Positions 32,946 to 41,024 of a stretch of DNA of 64,000 bases are shown here, piece after piece. The notes under the pieces were generated by a model. It was given only the letters and a program-made list of their open reading frames with translations, was not told the origin of the DNA and did no database searches. How positions within the stretch are numbered: the stretch's first letter is position 1; each line of letters starts with the position of its first letter. The stretch is from NCBI GenBank assembly GCA_030683105.1, contig JAUXMZ010000056.1, positions 1 through 64,000 of the forward strand, read 5' to 3'. Source of the stretch: Burkholderiales bacterium (GTDB lineage: Bacteria; Pseudomonadota; Gammaproteobacteria; Burkholderiales; SG8-41). A program made the position numbers and the translations under genes.

Positions 32946-33290
32946 TCAGCTGGCCGACATCTCCTCGTAAGCGCTGAGCGCTTCGGCAGCGTACATCAGC
33001 GACGGGCCCCCGCCCATGTACACGGCCATGCCCAGCGCTTCTTCGAGTTGTGCGCGCGTCACGCCAAGCTTGATCAGCGCTTCGACATGGAATCCGATGC
33101 AGGCATCGCAGTGCGCGGCCACACCCAGCGCCAGCGCAATCAGTTCCTTGGTTTTCTTGTCGAGCGCCCCGTCGCGCAATGCGGCCTGGGCCATCATGCT
33201 GAAGCCCTTGGTCGTATCCGGTATATCCGCCCGCAGTTTCGCCAGCGAAGCCGACACGCTTTTCGTGATGTCCCGGTAGCTTTTGCTCAC
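32946..33290 (-). CDS. AhpD-like carboxymuconolactone decarboxylase family protein
   Basis: A 114-residue protein with the AhpD-type redox motif E...HCDACIGFH, in which the two cysteines are separated by two residues and followed by His, plus KELIALALGVAAHC. The start is taken as the GTG at 33290, which has AGGA 6 nt upstream; the track start at 33305 is a TTG. The CxxC couple usually gives thiol-disulfide or peroxidase activity. It is the last gene of the octaheme/rhodanese run, 95 nt from the rhodanese stop, so co-transcription is plausible. A role in handling persulfide or peroxide is inference. Confidence 0.85.
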   Translation of the reverse strand: MSKSYRDITKSVSASLAKLRADIPDTTKGFSMMAQAALRDGALDKKTKELIALALGVAAHCDACIGFHVEALIKLGVTRAQLEEALGMAVYMGGGPSLMYAAEALSAYEEMSAS

Positions 33291-33385
33291 AGCCCGTCCT
33301 TTCAAAAATTTAAATGGCCCGTGAGCCGCCCGGGGCTGCCAATAGCAAGTCCCTCCCCCTGCCGAGGGAGGTAGCGACAGACTGC

Positions 33386-34549
33386 CTATGACTTGCCCTT
33401 GAGCTGGTAACTGCCGTCAGCGGCGAAAGTAATTTCGGCGTCGACGAAATAGGCCTGGACTTCGGCGCGCAGCAGCTTGACCGTGTCGTAGGCTTCGCCG
33501 GACCGGCCGCCGGTCGAACACAGAAAGATGACCGGTTTGTCGGTGGGCAGGGAGGCCAGTTTTTTATCCAGTTCACCGATCGGGATGTTGACCGCGCCTT
33601 TGAGGTGTCCCCGCGCAAACTCCTTGGCATCGCGCACATCGACGAACAGCACCGCATTGGGCGTTTCCTTGACCAGCTTTTCGAACGAGGCATTGGTAAT
33701 GCTGCCCTTCTCCTTGCCGGGAACAATGTCCACAGCCTGTTTCGCTGCGACAGGAGCCGGTCCGGCGTCTGCAGCAGCCGCGGTTTTCATCTCCGGATAC
33801 GCCTTGCCCCATCCGGGATAGCCCTCGGCATAGGTCTTGACGTTGGTGTACCCGAGCGCGCGCGCCTTGTCCGCGGACTTGTCTGAGAGATTGCACTCCA
33901 GGCCGCCGCAGTAAAACACCAGAAAGGTCGACTTGTCAGCCGGCAGCTGGCTGACGTTTTTATCGAACTCGCTGTCCGGGATATTGACCGCGCCCGGTAT
34001 GGCGCCCTGCCCGAAAACACGCTTCGGCCGGGAGTCGATCAGCATGAACTTTTCCTTGTCATCGAACAGTTTTTTCACGAAGACGGTGCTGACCGACAGC
34101 GGCAGCCCGGCCTTGCTCCACGCCGGATTGCCTTCGGCGTACACCTTGATGTTGGTGTAGCCGAGCTTTTCCATCTTGTGCGCGACATTGTGGCTCAGCA
34201 TGCATTCGAGCCCGCCGCAGTATACGATCACCAGCATGTTCTTGTCGGCGGGCAGCCGATTCGTCATCTTGTCGAACTGCGAATCGGGAATGTTGACCGC
34301 GCCCGGCAGATGGCCGTTGTCGTATTGACGTGCCGCCGGCCGCGCATCGATGAGCACCACATCCTTGCGCGGCGGAATGTCGACATACTGCTTGACGAAA
34401 TCGGTGCCGACGAGGTTCTTGTAATAGCCCTCTTTCATCTGTACCTGCGCCTGCGCCGATTCAATAAACCCGGGCGGCGCAACCAGGGTTGCCAGCGGCA
34501 ACGCTAGGACCGAAACTGACATGATTTGGACGATAAGTTTCGTTTTCAT
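33386..34549 (-). CDS. Secreted triple-rhodanese sulfurtransferase
   Basis: A 387-residue exported protein: signal peptide about 1-35 (SAQAQVQ), then three rhodanese-like domains. Domains 1 and 2 share the motif YCGGLEC at residues 110-116 and 213-219, with Cys111 and Cys214 at the nucleophile position and a second Cys five residues later. Domain 3 has FLCSTGGRSGEAY with Cys344. Domains 1 and 2 look like a recent internal duplication (shared GAVNIPDSxFDK and YAEGxPxW). An Ala and Pro-rich linker precedes domain 3. RBS AGGAG. It lies 12 nt after the YeeE/YedE gene and probably relays sulfane sulfur in the periplasm for that transporter or the cytochromes. Confidence 0.92.
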   Translation of the reverse strand: MKTKLIVQIMSVSVLALPLATLVAPPGFIESAQAQVQMKEGYYKNLVGTDFVKQYVDIPPRKDVVLIDARPAARQYDNGHLPGAVNIPDSQFDKMTNRLPADKNMLVIVYCGGLECMLSHNVAHKMEKLGYTNIKVYAEGNPAWSKAGLPLSVSTVFVKKLFDDKEKFMLIDSRPKRVFGQGAIPGAVNIPDSEFDKNVSQLPADKSTFLVFYCGGLECNLSDKSADKARALGYTNVKTYAEGYPGWGKAYPEMKTAAAADAGPAPVAAKQAVDIVPGKEKGSITNASFEKLVKETPNAVLFVDVRDAKEFARGHLKGAVNIPIGELDKKLASLPTDKPVIFLCSTGGRSGEAYDTVKLLRAEVQAYFVDAEITFAADGSYQLKGKS

Positions 34550-34561
34550 GATGGCTCCTTT

Positions 34562-35788
34562 TTATAGCACTGTGAATTTTTCGGTAGACTCGTTGTAGCG
34601 CACCGCCAGATACCAGATGAGCAGGATGCCGAAACAAAGCAGGTAGGTGAGCCCCCATCCGCCGAGCAGATTCGGCAGGTAGGCCTGGACTCCGACCTTG
34701 GTGAATTCGACCAGATCGAGATTCATGTCGGGGGTAAGCAGCTGCCAGTACTGGGCGATGCCGGAGAAGGTGGAACCGGCCCACGCGAAGAAAAACCCGG
34801 CTACCCACAGTTTCAGATGCCCTTCTCCCATGCGCCACAGCGCGCCCGAGGCGCAGCCGCCGGCGAAGATCATGCCGGTGCCGAAGATGAATCCGCCGCC
34901 GAGCGAACCGATCCAGAACGCCGCCGGGATGGCCACATACGGATCGATCACCTTGTTCTGGAACAACAGCGATCCGGCTACTATCCCCAGTGCCAGCGCG
35001 AGAATGATGGCTTTAGACATCTCGCCCTCGGCCGTCATGAACGGCTCGCGAAACGCCCGCGCAAAGCAGATGCGCGAGCGGTGCAGCACGAATCCCATGG
35101 CAAGACCGGCCAGAATAATGATCGCGCGCGCCGCCAGCTTGTCGTCGTCGGCAGCCGCCCACTGTGCCGCCCACAGGCCGACGGCTGCGAGCAGCAGCAC
35201 CCCGAACAGCGGATACCAGCTGCGCAACGGCGCCGAAACAGCGACCTTGGGCGCCTGCATGCCCCACTCGATATGTTCCATCGTCCATAACAGCAATTTA
35301 AGCCCGATCACCGCACCTGCCAGCAGTCCGGCCCCCATCGCCCAGCCGGCGGGTGAAGCGTGCATCAGCGGGGTGAAGAAGCCGCCGGTCGTGCAGCCGC
35401 CGGCAAGTGATGCGCCTATGCCCATCAGGGTGCCGCCCACTGCGCCCCAGACGTATTCGAGCCTGGGCGCCCGGATCAGGCCGAACTGGCGCGACATCAT
35501 GGCGGCAGCGACCGCGCCCAGTATCAGCGTCATGTTCATCAGCGACATGCGGTGCAGCAACGGCGATTCGAGATTGGGCTTGATGTTGAGCAGCGGCCCC
35601 AGGCCGATGGCGTGATTGAGCCAGTCGCCCCATAACTTGAGCCCGCCATAGATACCCCAGAACAGCCCGCTCACCATCAATCCGACGATGATCAGCACCA
35701 TCAGGATCGCGCCGACATAGGGCGACCACTGCTCGACGAACAGCGCTTCGTAATCCTTGCGCAGGCCGTTCACCCAATTCGCACTCAC
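34562..35788 (-). CDS. YeeE/YedE-family sulfur-compound transporter
   Basis: A 408-residue membrane protein with about ten helices and two DUF395 (Sulf_transp) repeats. Each repeat carries the family Cys-containing loop, SLAGGCTTGGFFTPLMH in the first half and MIFAGGCASGALWRMGEG in the second. A further FVLHRSRICFARAFREPF motif carries another conserved Cys. Family members such as E. coli YeeE import thiosulfate through these cysteines. It starts with GTG at 35788, with AAGGG upstream. It lies between the monoheme cytochrome and triple-rhodanese genes with 12-18-nt gaps, so a role in sulfur uptake linked to redox chemistry is likely. Confidence 0.93.
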   Translation of the reverse strand: MSANWVNGLRKDYEALFVEQWSPYVGAILMVLIIVGLMVSGLFWGIYGGLKLWGDWLNHAIGLGPLLNIKPNLESPLLHRMSLMNMTLILGAVAAAMMSRQFGLIRAPRLEYVWGAVGGTLMGIGASLAGGCTTGGFFTPLMHASPAGWAMGAGLLAGAVIGLKLLLWTMEHIEWGMQAPKVAVSAPLRSWYPLFGVLLLAAVGLWAAQWAAADDDKLAARAIIILAGLAMGFVLHRSRICFARAFREPFMTAEGEMSKAIILALALGIVAGSLLFQNKVIDPYVAIPAAFWIGSLGGGFIFGTGMIFAGGCASGALWRMGEGHLKLWVAGFFFAWAGSTFSGIAQYWQLLTPDMNLDLVEFTKVGVQAYLPNLLGGWGLTYLLCFGILLIWYLAVRYNESTEKFTVL

Positions 35789-35806
35789 GACAGGCCCTTC
35801 TCTGCC

Positions 35807-36205
35807 TTATTGGCAACGTGACGGGTTGTCCGAATCCTTCGCGCCATACAGCACCCAGGCCTTGATATCGGCCTGCAGTTCGGCATCCGGCACCTCGAGA
35901 AACTTCTCCGCGGCCTTGTTCTTGGTCTTGATGCTGTCACGGTAGGCGCGGCTGGTCGCGTACTTGAGCGAGGGATTGCTTTTCTTCGTCGCATCGTGCT
36001 TGTCGGCGGTGATATAGGCGGTCCACTCGGCCTTGGTCTTTTCGTTGGGCGAGATGGTTTTTTTCGCCATCGACTGGTGACAGTCCGTGCAGACCTGCCG
36101 GTAATACACCCGGCCCCGTTTCCAGTCGCCGTCGTAGGCGCCAGCAGTGCCGACCATCACGATGCCGAGCACGGCACCCATCAGCAATTGTTTAGTCATC
36201 CTCAT
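35807..36205 (-). CDS. Monoheme c-type cytochrome
   Basis: A 132-residue exported protein: signal peptide about 1-23 (GTAGAYDGD), one heme site VCTDCHQSM, and a downstream Met-containing segment. The sequence GDWKRGRVYYRQVCTDCHQ is typical of small class I-like cytochromes. RBS AAGGAG 6 nt before the ATG. The C-terminus VLYGAKDSDNPSRCQ contains an extra Cys. It is encoded between the membrane cytochrome b and the sulfur transporter, so it probably carries electrons between the octaheme enzyme or cytochrome b and other partners. Confidence 0.9.
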   Translation of the reverse strand: MRMTKQLLMGAVLGIVMVGTAGAYDGDWKRGRVYYRQVCTDCHQSMAKKTISPNEKTKAEWTAYITADKHDATKKSNPSLKYATSRAYRDSIKTKNKAAEKFLEVPDAELQADIKAWVLYGAKDSDNPSRCQ

Positions 36206-36223
36206 TTCAGTCTCCTTGAAAAA

Positions 36224-36859
36224 TTAACCTGCTGATTTCCCTGCCGGCGCAGCCCCGTGATCCTCAACATCCTCGTAGCCGATGATCATCGCCTTGATGT
36301 GCGCAGTCGGCGTGTGGCCTGCGGTAGCAAGGTAAATATGGGCAATGAAGAAAATCAGCATCAGGAAGGCAGCGGCGGTGTGCACGAGGGCGATCGGAGC
36401 CAGTGGCAGCCCGCCAAGACCGATGGCGCCGAGATCGCGGTAGAACAGGTAAGCGAACCCGCTGATCCAGATCAGTGGATTGATCAGCAGTTTCACGAAC
36501 AGATAGGCCAGTCTTTGCAGCGGATTGTGCTTGATTAACGGCGTCGTGCGAAACGGATGAGGCGCATCGGTAAAAATCCCGGTGACGTAGTATTTCACCA
36601 TGACATCGACCTTTTCCATGGTCGGGATGTACTGCTTCCATTCGCCGGTGGTGAAATGCCAGAAGATGGCGAATACCCACAGGGCGACCAGCGCCCACGC
36701 CGCATTGGTGTGCAGTTGCGCCGCCTTGGCCCAGCCCAGCAGCGTGTACGTGCCGTGCACCTCGAAGCCGGTCAGCATCATGAATATGATCAGCGCGGCC
36801 TGAGTCCAGTGCCAGAAGCGCTCAAAGCGTTTGAAGATGTATACGCGTTGCGTGGTCAT
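36224..36859 (-). CDS. Membrane cytochrome b (thiosulfate reductase/b561-type)
   Basis: A 211-residue integral membrane protein with four main helices. Histidines suited to b-heme ligation occur in helix 1 (FERFWHWTQAALIIFMM), the segment QLHTNAAWALVALWVFAIFWHFT, and the last helices (APIALVHTAAAFLMLIFFIAHIYLATAGHT). The pattern matches cytochrome b subunits of thiosulfate reductase, formate dehydrogenase and hydrogenase. GGAG lies upstream of the ATG. Being 12 nt after the octaheme cytochrome gene, it most likely exchanges electrons between the quinone pool and that periplasmic enzyme. Confidence 0.9.
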   Translation of the reverse strand: MTTQRVYIFKRFERFWHWTQAALIIFMMLTGFEVHGTYTLLGWAKAAQLHTNAAWALVALWVFAIFWHFTTGEWKQYIPTMEKVDVMVKYYVTGIFTDAPHPFRTTPLIKHNPLQRLAYLFVKLLINPLIWISGFAYLFYRDLGAIGLGGLPLAPIALVHTAAAFLMLIFFIAHIYLATAGHTPTAHIKAMIIGYEDVEDHGAAPAGKSAG

Positions 36860-36871
36860 TTTTTTGCTCCA

Positions 36872-38473
36872 TTAATCCTTTTTCTTGCGGGTGGCGATGC
36901 GCAGTGATCCGTGCACGACGACCCCGAACAGGGTCAGCGCGGCGAGACTCCAGCCTGCGGTGTCAAGCAGGCCCAGGTGGTCGCGTGAACGACCCGGGAT
37001 ATAGACGCCTTCGATCTTCTCCAGCCGCCCGCCGGCCTTATGGCATTCGACGCAGCCGACGGCCTTGTCCTTGGGCGCCACCATGTGGGTAATCGGCCAG
37101 GTCATTTCGGTCTTGACGAAGTCGTACTTGCCCGAGAACGTATCCCCGACGCTGGCCATGCCGGCGGCGATGGCTTTCTCCCAATTGAAGTGCTTCCAGT
37201 AGGAGGCGTCATCGTTGCCGGTGGTGTGCAGAATCACCAGCGACTTGCTGACCGTGTCATAGGGCTGCTGGCCGCGGAACACCTTGACCGGCCAGATCAC
37301 CGACTTGCCGTCGTGCGGGCTGCCTTCGAAGCGGTTGATCCGGGTGGGCTGGTCGCTTTTTTCCACCGGGTCGCCGCGCAGCGTGTACTGGACGCTGCCG
37401 TTGAACCAGATGTATTCGGGCGTCACGTTTTCAGCCAGCACGAAATCGCCTTTCTTGGAGTCGTAGATGACATGCTTCTTGTCGTCTTTTACGGTCATCG
37501 GCTTGCCGTCCGGTCCCATTTTTCCCGCGGTCGACCAGTCCCACGACATCTTGGTGGCGATGCCACCGCGCGCAAAACTGGGCACGTGGCAGGTTTGGCA
37601 GGCCAGCTTACTGGTGTGATCGTTGAGCTTTGCGGTTTTGGTATGGGGCGCCTGGCCATGACAGGACTGGCAGGTGGCCGGATTTTTACGGTCTTCGCTG
37701 CCACGCACCTGGGCGCCCTTGCGGTCCACCGCGGTGGGCGCATAACGGCTGCCGGCCACGTCGTGACCGCCGGTCTTGTGGCAGGTGGCGCAGGTGAAGT
37801 TGAGCCCGAGCGAATCCATGTGCACGTCGAGTTCTTTGTCCGGAGCCTCGAGCGAAGTGTCAAGATCGCCGTGCTTGACCGCATTGCCGCCGCCGCCATT
37901 GAAGTGGCAGGCGCCGCAGGTATCGCGGCTGGTCTTGCCTACCTTCTGCGCTACTTTCTTGAGATCAGTAGCCTTGACGAACGAGCCCGAACCGGGCGGA
38001 TACTCCATATCCTTGTAGGGCACATGACCGGCCATGCCGGCCAGCTTGAGATAGCTGCCGGTGGTGTCATGGCAGGCGAGGCAATCAACATTGGTTTCGA
38101 CGGTGAAATCGAATTTATCATCCTTCCAGCCATACCCAATATGGCAGGCGGTGCAGGCGGCATAATTTGACGGCACCGCAATGCAGAAATTATTGATGAC
38201 GTTCTTTTTACCCAGGCGCTGCTTGTTCTCCGGATTGAGGTATTCCCAGGTCCAGTGCTTGGTTTTCTGAACCTGCTTGGCCGCCTCGGTGTGGCAGCTC
38301 AGACAGGCTTTGGTGACCTCCGGACCGGACTGGAAATTCTGCTGAAGTTCCTTGAACTTGCTGTGGTCAGCAGTTGATTTCGACGCCCCTGCCGCGGGCA
38401 TTGCGGTGAATGCTGTTGCCAGCATGATTGTCACGGCCACTTTTAGCCACGTGGTGCCAGGAGGTAAGTTCAT
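36872..38473 (-). CDS. Octaheme tetrathionate reductase-like c-type cytochrome
   Basis: A 533-residue exported protein with eight CxxCH sites starting at residues 57, 107, 131, 186, 228, 268, 292 and 474. The ATG at 38473 has AGAGG 5 nt before it and yields a signal peptide (about 1-30). A C-terminal helix (LLDTAGWSLAALTLFGVVVHGSL) and RKKKD tail anchor it in the membrane. Size, heme spacing and anchor fit the octaheme tetrathionate reductase (OTR) family. Shewanella OTR reduces tetrathionate, nitrite and hydroxylamine in vitro. It heads a packed operon with cytochrome b, cytochrome c, a sulfur transporter and rhodaneses, which favours a sulfur substrate. Direction (reduction or thiosulfate oxidation) cannot be told. 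Confidence 0.94.
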   Translation of the reverse strand: MNLPPGTTWLKVAVTIMLATAFTAMPAAGASKSTADHSKFKELQQNFQSGPEVTKACLSCHTEAAKQVQKTKHWTWEYLNPENKQRLGKKNVINNFCIAVPSNYAACTACHIGYGWKDDKFDFTVETNVDCLACHDTTGSYLKLAGMAGHVPYKDMEYPPGSGSFVKATDLKKVAQKVGKTSRDTCGACHFNGGGGNAVKHGDLDTSLEAPDKELDVHMDSLGLNFTCATCHKTGGHDVAGSRYAPTAVDRKGAQVRGSEDRKNPATCQSCHGQAPHTKTAKLNDHTSKLACQTCHVPSFARGGIATKMSWDWSTAGKMGPDGKPMTVKDDKKHVIYDSKKGDFVLAENVTPEYIWFNGSVQYTLRGDPVEKSDQPTRINRFEGSPHDGKSVIWPVKVFRGQQPYDTVSKSLVILHTTGNDDASYWKHFNWEKAIAAGMASVGDTFSGKYDFVKTEMTWPITHMVAPKDKAVGCVECHKAGGRLEKIEGVYIPGRSRDHLGLLDTAGWSLAALTLFGVVVHGSLRIATRKKKD

Positions 38474-38579
38474 CGCAACCTCTGCTGCAATTCGGGGCAC
38501 CCGCTTGATTTGTTTGTTGCGTGGTGTCCGCTTGTTACTCCTCCGATTCGTAGTCTATAGACATCGGCTGCGCTCTTTT

Positions 38580-38593
38580 TTGACTTGCATCAA
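38580..38593 (-). promoter_or_regulatory. FNR/ANR-type box upstream of the octaheme operon
   Basis: TTGACTTGCATCAA matches TTGAY-N4-RTCAA closely and is centred about 113 nt upstream of the octaheme cytochrome start. The surrounding AT-rich DNA (38575-38640) fits a promoter region. Anaerobic activation of the operon is the natural reading. Confidence 0.65.
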
Positions 38594-38669
38594 TATATTA
38601 GAATTTACTTATATTTCAATATCTATCAAACTAAAGTCCGTCTTAATTTTTGTCAAGGCGTGTCCCGGA

Positions 38670-38943
38670 CTAGGGCCTGTTAACATTCACCACGTGAGAT
38701 GCGTTGTGGCCAAAATTTTTGATGGCAAGGCGCTTGTCGCAGCCCATATCGCGAATATAGGCAAGACGAGCAACGAAGCCAGCGACGATTTTGGCCACAA
38801 CCCGAAGGGACGGGACGATTTTGGCTCATGGCGTTGTCGCACCTTCGCTTATTTGCCACGGGGCAAACCGCGCTCGGCGCTCCTAGCCCTGAGCCCAAAT
38901 CGCCTCCGTCGCACTCATGCGGTGATTGTTAACAGGCCCTAGT
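38670..38943. mobile_element. MITE-like element with GGGCCTGTTAACA inverted ends
   Basis: The ends GGGCCTGTTAACATTCACC (from 38673) and GGTGATTGTTAACAGGCCC (to 38940) are inverted with one mismatch and flanked on both sides by CTA/TAG, suggesting a TA or CTAG target. The interior has a 14-bp inverted pair (GTTGTGGCCAAAAT and ATTTTGGCCACAAC) and no transposase. It occupies the 0.5-kb gap between the octaheme operon promoter and the 165-aa protein gene. Confidence 0.85.
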
Positions 38944-39009
38944 CAATGGCAAGATCACATTGCTGATCCGCAACGCGCTGCAACCCGAGCTGCGCGCCAG
39001 ACTCAATCT

Positions 39010-39507
39010 CTACTCGAAGCGGACGAAATCCTCCGCCATCGCATCGGCGCCAAAATGCTCGATCAGGTTGTCGATTTCGGCGAGCAGCGTGCCTTCCTCG
39101 TCGGGATCCAGAGTGCCGTCGCCCACCAACTGCGTCGTAAGACCGTCCGCCATTGCTTCGCGCACCATGTCCAGCGTCGGCCGGCGGTGCATGTTGAGGT
39201 CGCTCATCGCCGTTTCAATGATCCGCGACAAGCCTTCGCTGGCCTTGCTGATAACAAAATCGCTGGCCAGCACTTCACCGCCGAACTCCTCGATCAGCCC
39301 GTCAAGTTCGGAAAGCACGGAAGTTTTTTCCTGCGGATGCAGCAACCCCAGCTCGGTTGCACCGACATCTTCATCCTCAACCATGGCACGCACCTCGTCC
39401 AGAGTTGGATACTCCTCTCGATCCGGATCATTGACGAATTTTTCCAGGATGTTCGAGAGTTCGGCGCTGACGCGCGTTGCAACGTCGATGGGCAGTCGGA
39501 TTGTCAT
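39010..39507 (-). CDS. Hypothetical protein with duplicated 75-residue module
   Basis: A 165-residue acidic cytosolic protein. I do not recognise the family. The sequence divides into two similar halves. Half 1 (about 30-90) has YPTLDEVRAMVEDE, then LGLLHPQEKTSVLSELDGLIEEFGGEVLASDFV. Half 2 (about 105-165) has RPTLDMVREAMADG, then DGTLDPDEEGTLLAEIDNLIEHFGADAMAEDFV. The pattern is of a helical repeat. A well-formed FNR-type box lies 80-93 nt upstream (39587-39600). It neighbours the octaheme operon across a MITE. A role under oxygen limitation is inferred from the box only. Confidence 0.75.
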   Translation of the reverse strand: MTIRLPIDVATRVSAELSNILEKFVNDPDREEYPTLDEVRAMVEDEDVGATELGLLHPQEKTSVLSELDGLIEEFGGEVLASDFVISKASEGLSRIIETAMSDLNMHRRPTLDMVREAMADGLTTQLVGDGTLDPDEEGTLLAEIDNLIEHFGADAMAEDFVRFE

Positions 39508-39586
39508 GGTACCTGGTCGAGAAGGAACGAAGTGCTGGCGTTGATGCGTTTACAAAACAACCATACTCCACCGAGTAGCGGCGGTT

Positions 39587-39600
39587 TTGACCTGGATCAA
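39587..39600 (-). promoter_or_regulatory. FNR/ANR-type box upstream of the duplicated-module protein
   Basis: TTGACCTGGATCAA is a full match to TTGAY-N4-ATCAA. It is centred about 86 nt before the ATG of the 165-aa protein, a suitable place for a class II or class I activator site. Confidence 0.75.
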
Positions 39601-39648
39601 ATGTTGTCGCAGACCTCGTCGGGGACCACGCGACTTAACGTGTCCTGA

Positions 39649-40158
39649 TTATTTCGCGCCCGCAGTTGCGTTGAGCGTCTTGATCACCTGATCGGTGATG
39701 TCATGAGCCTTGGAGACATATGTCGCTTCCTGCAACACGAGGTCGAGGTTCATGGCCTTGGCGATTTTTTCCACAACGGCGTTCACATTGGCATAGAATT
39801 TTTTCAGTTCATCGTTCTTGCGCAGGTCCACGTCTTCCGTCAGAGAGCGGCGCGCCTGTTCCAGACGCTGGACGACGATACTGAACTCGCGCTGTTTTTT
39901 TCCCTGCCCAGCGGCGGATGTGCCGGGCTTGAGCTTTTCCAGTTCCGCACGCAGCGTGTTTACCTTGTTGTACAGCGCGTTGACCTCACGCTCGCGCGCG
40001 GCGAATTCCTGTTTGAGGATTTCAGCGCCACGCTGCAACTCTTTGGATTCACGCTCGATGCGCGCGGCGTCGATAAACCCGATTTTGACCTGCTGCGCCG
40101 CGGCGGCATTTGCGAACAGCGCCAGGGCGCACAGAAACAGTGTGGCAATTCGTAACAT
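39649..40158 (-). CDS. OmpH/Skp-family periplasmic chaperone
   Basis: A 169-residue exported protein: signal peptide 1-21 (ANAAAAQQ), a short beta start VKIGFIDAARIERES, then long coiled-coil helices (residues about 35-120, AEILKQEFAAREREVNALYNKVNTLRAELEKL) and a C-terminal strand segment DLVLQEATYVSKAHDITDQVI. This is the OmpH/Skp arrangement, a trimeric holdase for outer-membrane proteins. The usual lpxD/bamA neighbours are not present here, so it is a stand-alone copy. Confidence 0.9.
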   Translation of the reverse strand: MLRIATLFLCALALFANAAAAQQVKIGFIDAARIERESKELQRGAEILKQEFAAREREVNALYNKVNTLRAELEKLKPGTSAAGQGKKQREFSIVVQRLEQARRSLTEDVDLRKNDELKKFYANVNAVVEKIAKAMNLDLVLQEATYVSKAHDITDQVIKTLNATAGAK

Positions 40159-40259
40159 AAGAGCCTTTGATAGATGGGTATTTCATCGCGGCCGCAAGCG
40201 GCACCAGTCAGCCACAGCCGAATTATAAGGCGTTTGTCCCGGCAGGGGACGGCCATCAC

Positions 40260-40811
40260 TCACGGTTTGAGCGCATAGACCTCATCGAATTTTCGCTCCA
40301 ACTCGGCGTGGGTGCCGCGCAGCCTGTCGACCACTTCCCTCGCCCAGTCGAAATATTGCTGCTTGCGCTCCAGCCCCCAGCCCGCAGGCGGGTGTGCCGA
40401 CATGTCGCGAAGATTGCAAATCTTGTCGGCGAGCTTGACCAGCTTGGCCTGCTCGCTGGAGTGCCGGGCGCGCGCCACCTGCAGGCGCTTGCGCAATTCC
40501 TTCTTGATCCACTGGGTGTCGGTGACTTCGAGCACGACGTCGGCGATGTCCTCGCCGAATTCGCCGCGCAACTCCATCCAGGTGGTTTCGGTGTCTTCGA
40601 GCGTGTCGTGCAGCAGCGCGGCGGCAATGACTTCAGGATCGCGCACTTCGCCATCTTCCCACAGCACCTTGGCGAGCTGGATCGGATGATTGATATAGGG
40701 TGAGGCGCCCTTGTCCTTGCGCCGCTGGTCGCGATGCTTGTGTGCGGCGAACGCCACTGCGCGCAGAATCAGATCTGTGGGATCGTTTGTTGCGCTTAAT
40801 TTGCTATCCAA
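40260..40811 (-). CDS. Small HD-domain (p)ppGpp hydrolase-like protein (MESH1 type)
   Basis: A 183-residue protein with only the hydrolase domain of RelA/SpoT enzymes: FAAHKHRDQRRKDKGASPYINHPIQLA, LLHDTLEDTETTW and KLVKLADKICNLR. The metal and catalytic set His42, His68-Asp69, Glu72-Asp73 and the late Asp in LADK is intact. No synthetase, TGS or ACT domain follows, as in MESH1/small alarmone hydrolases. The start is a TTG at 40811 with GAGG upstream. Predicted to remove pyrophosphate from (p)ppGpp or act on NADPH-type substrates, as shown for MESH1. Confidence 0.87.
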   Translation of the reverse strand: MDSKLSATNDPTDLILRAVAFAAHKHRDQRRKDKGASPYINHPIQLAKVLWEDGEVRDPEVIAAALLHDTLEDTETTWMELRGEFGEDIADVVLEVTDTQWIKKELRKRLQVARARHSSEQAKLVKLADKICNLRDMSAHPPAGWGLERKQQYFDWAREVVDRLRGTHAELERKFDEVYALKP

Positions 40812-40992
40812 GCGGGTACGCCTCGATCAGTCGATACGGCATTGATGCGAGAATCATTTATATATCATTGTTTTTGTTTACTATTTTACCGCCGCGCCAG
40901 ATTGGCGTCCATACTCGACAGTATACAACCGCCGAGGGGAAGGGCTTGAATGCCCTGCGGAAAAACGAAAGGAAGTGAAAACGGAGATGCGA

Positions 40993-41020
40993 ATCGGGGG
41001 CGCCGGAACCGGCACCCCCG
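40993..41020 (-). terminator. Strong stem-loop ending the kor operon
   Basis: TCGGGGGTGCCGG and CCGGCGCCCCCGA pair almost perfectly around a 2-nt loop, starting 4 nt after the stop of the 733-aa gene. Only a weak T tract follows (CGTTTTCAC), so termination efficiency is uncertain. Confidence 0.55.
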
Positions 41021-41024
41021 ACGG

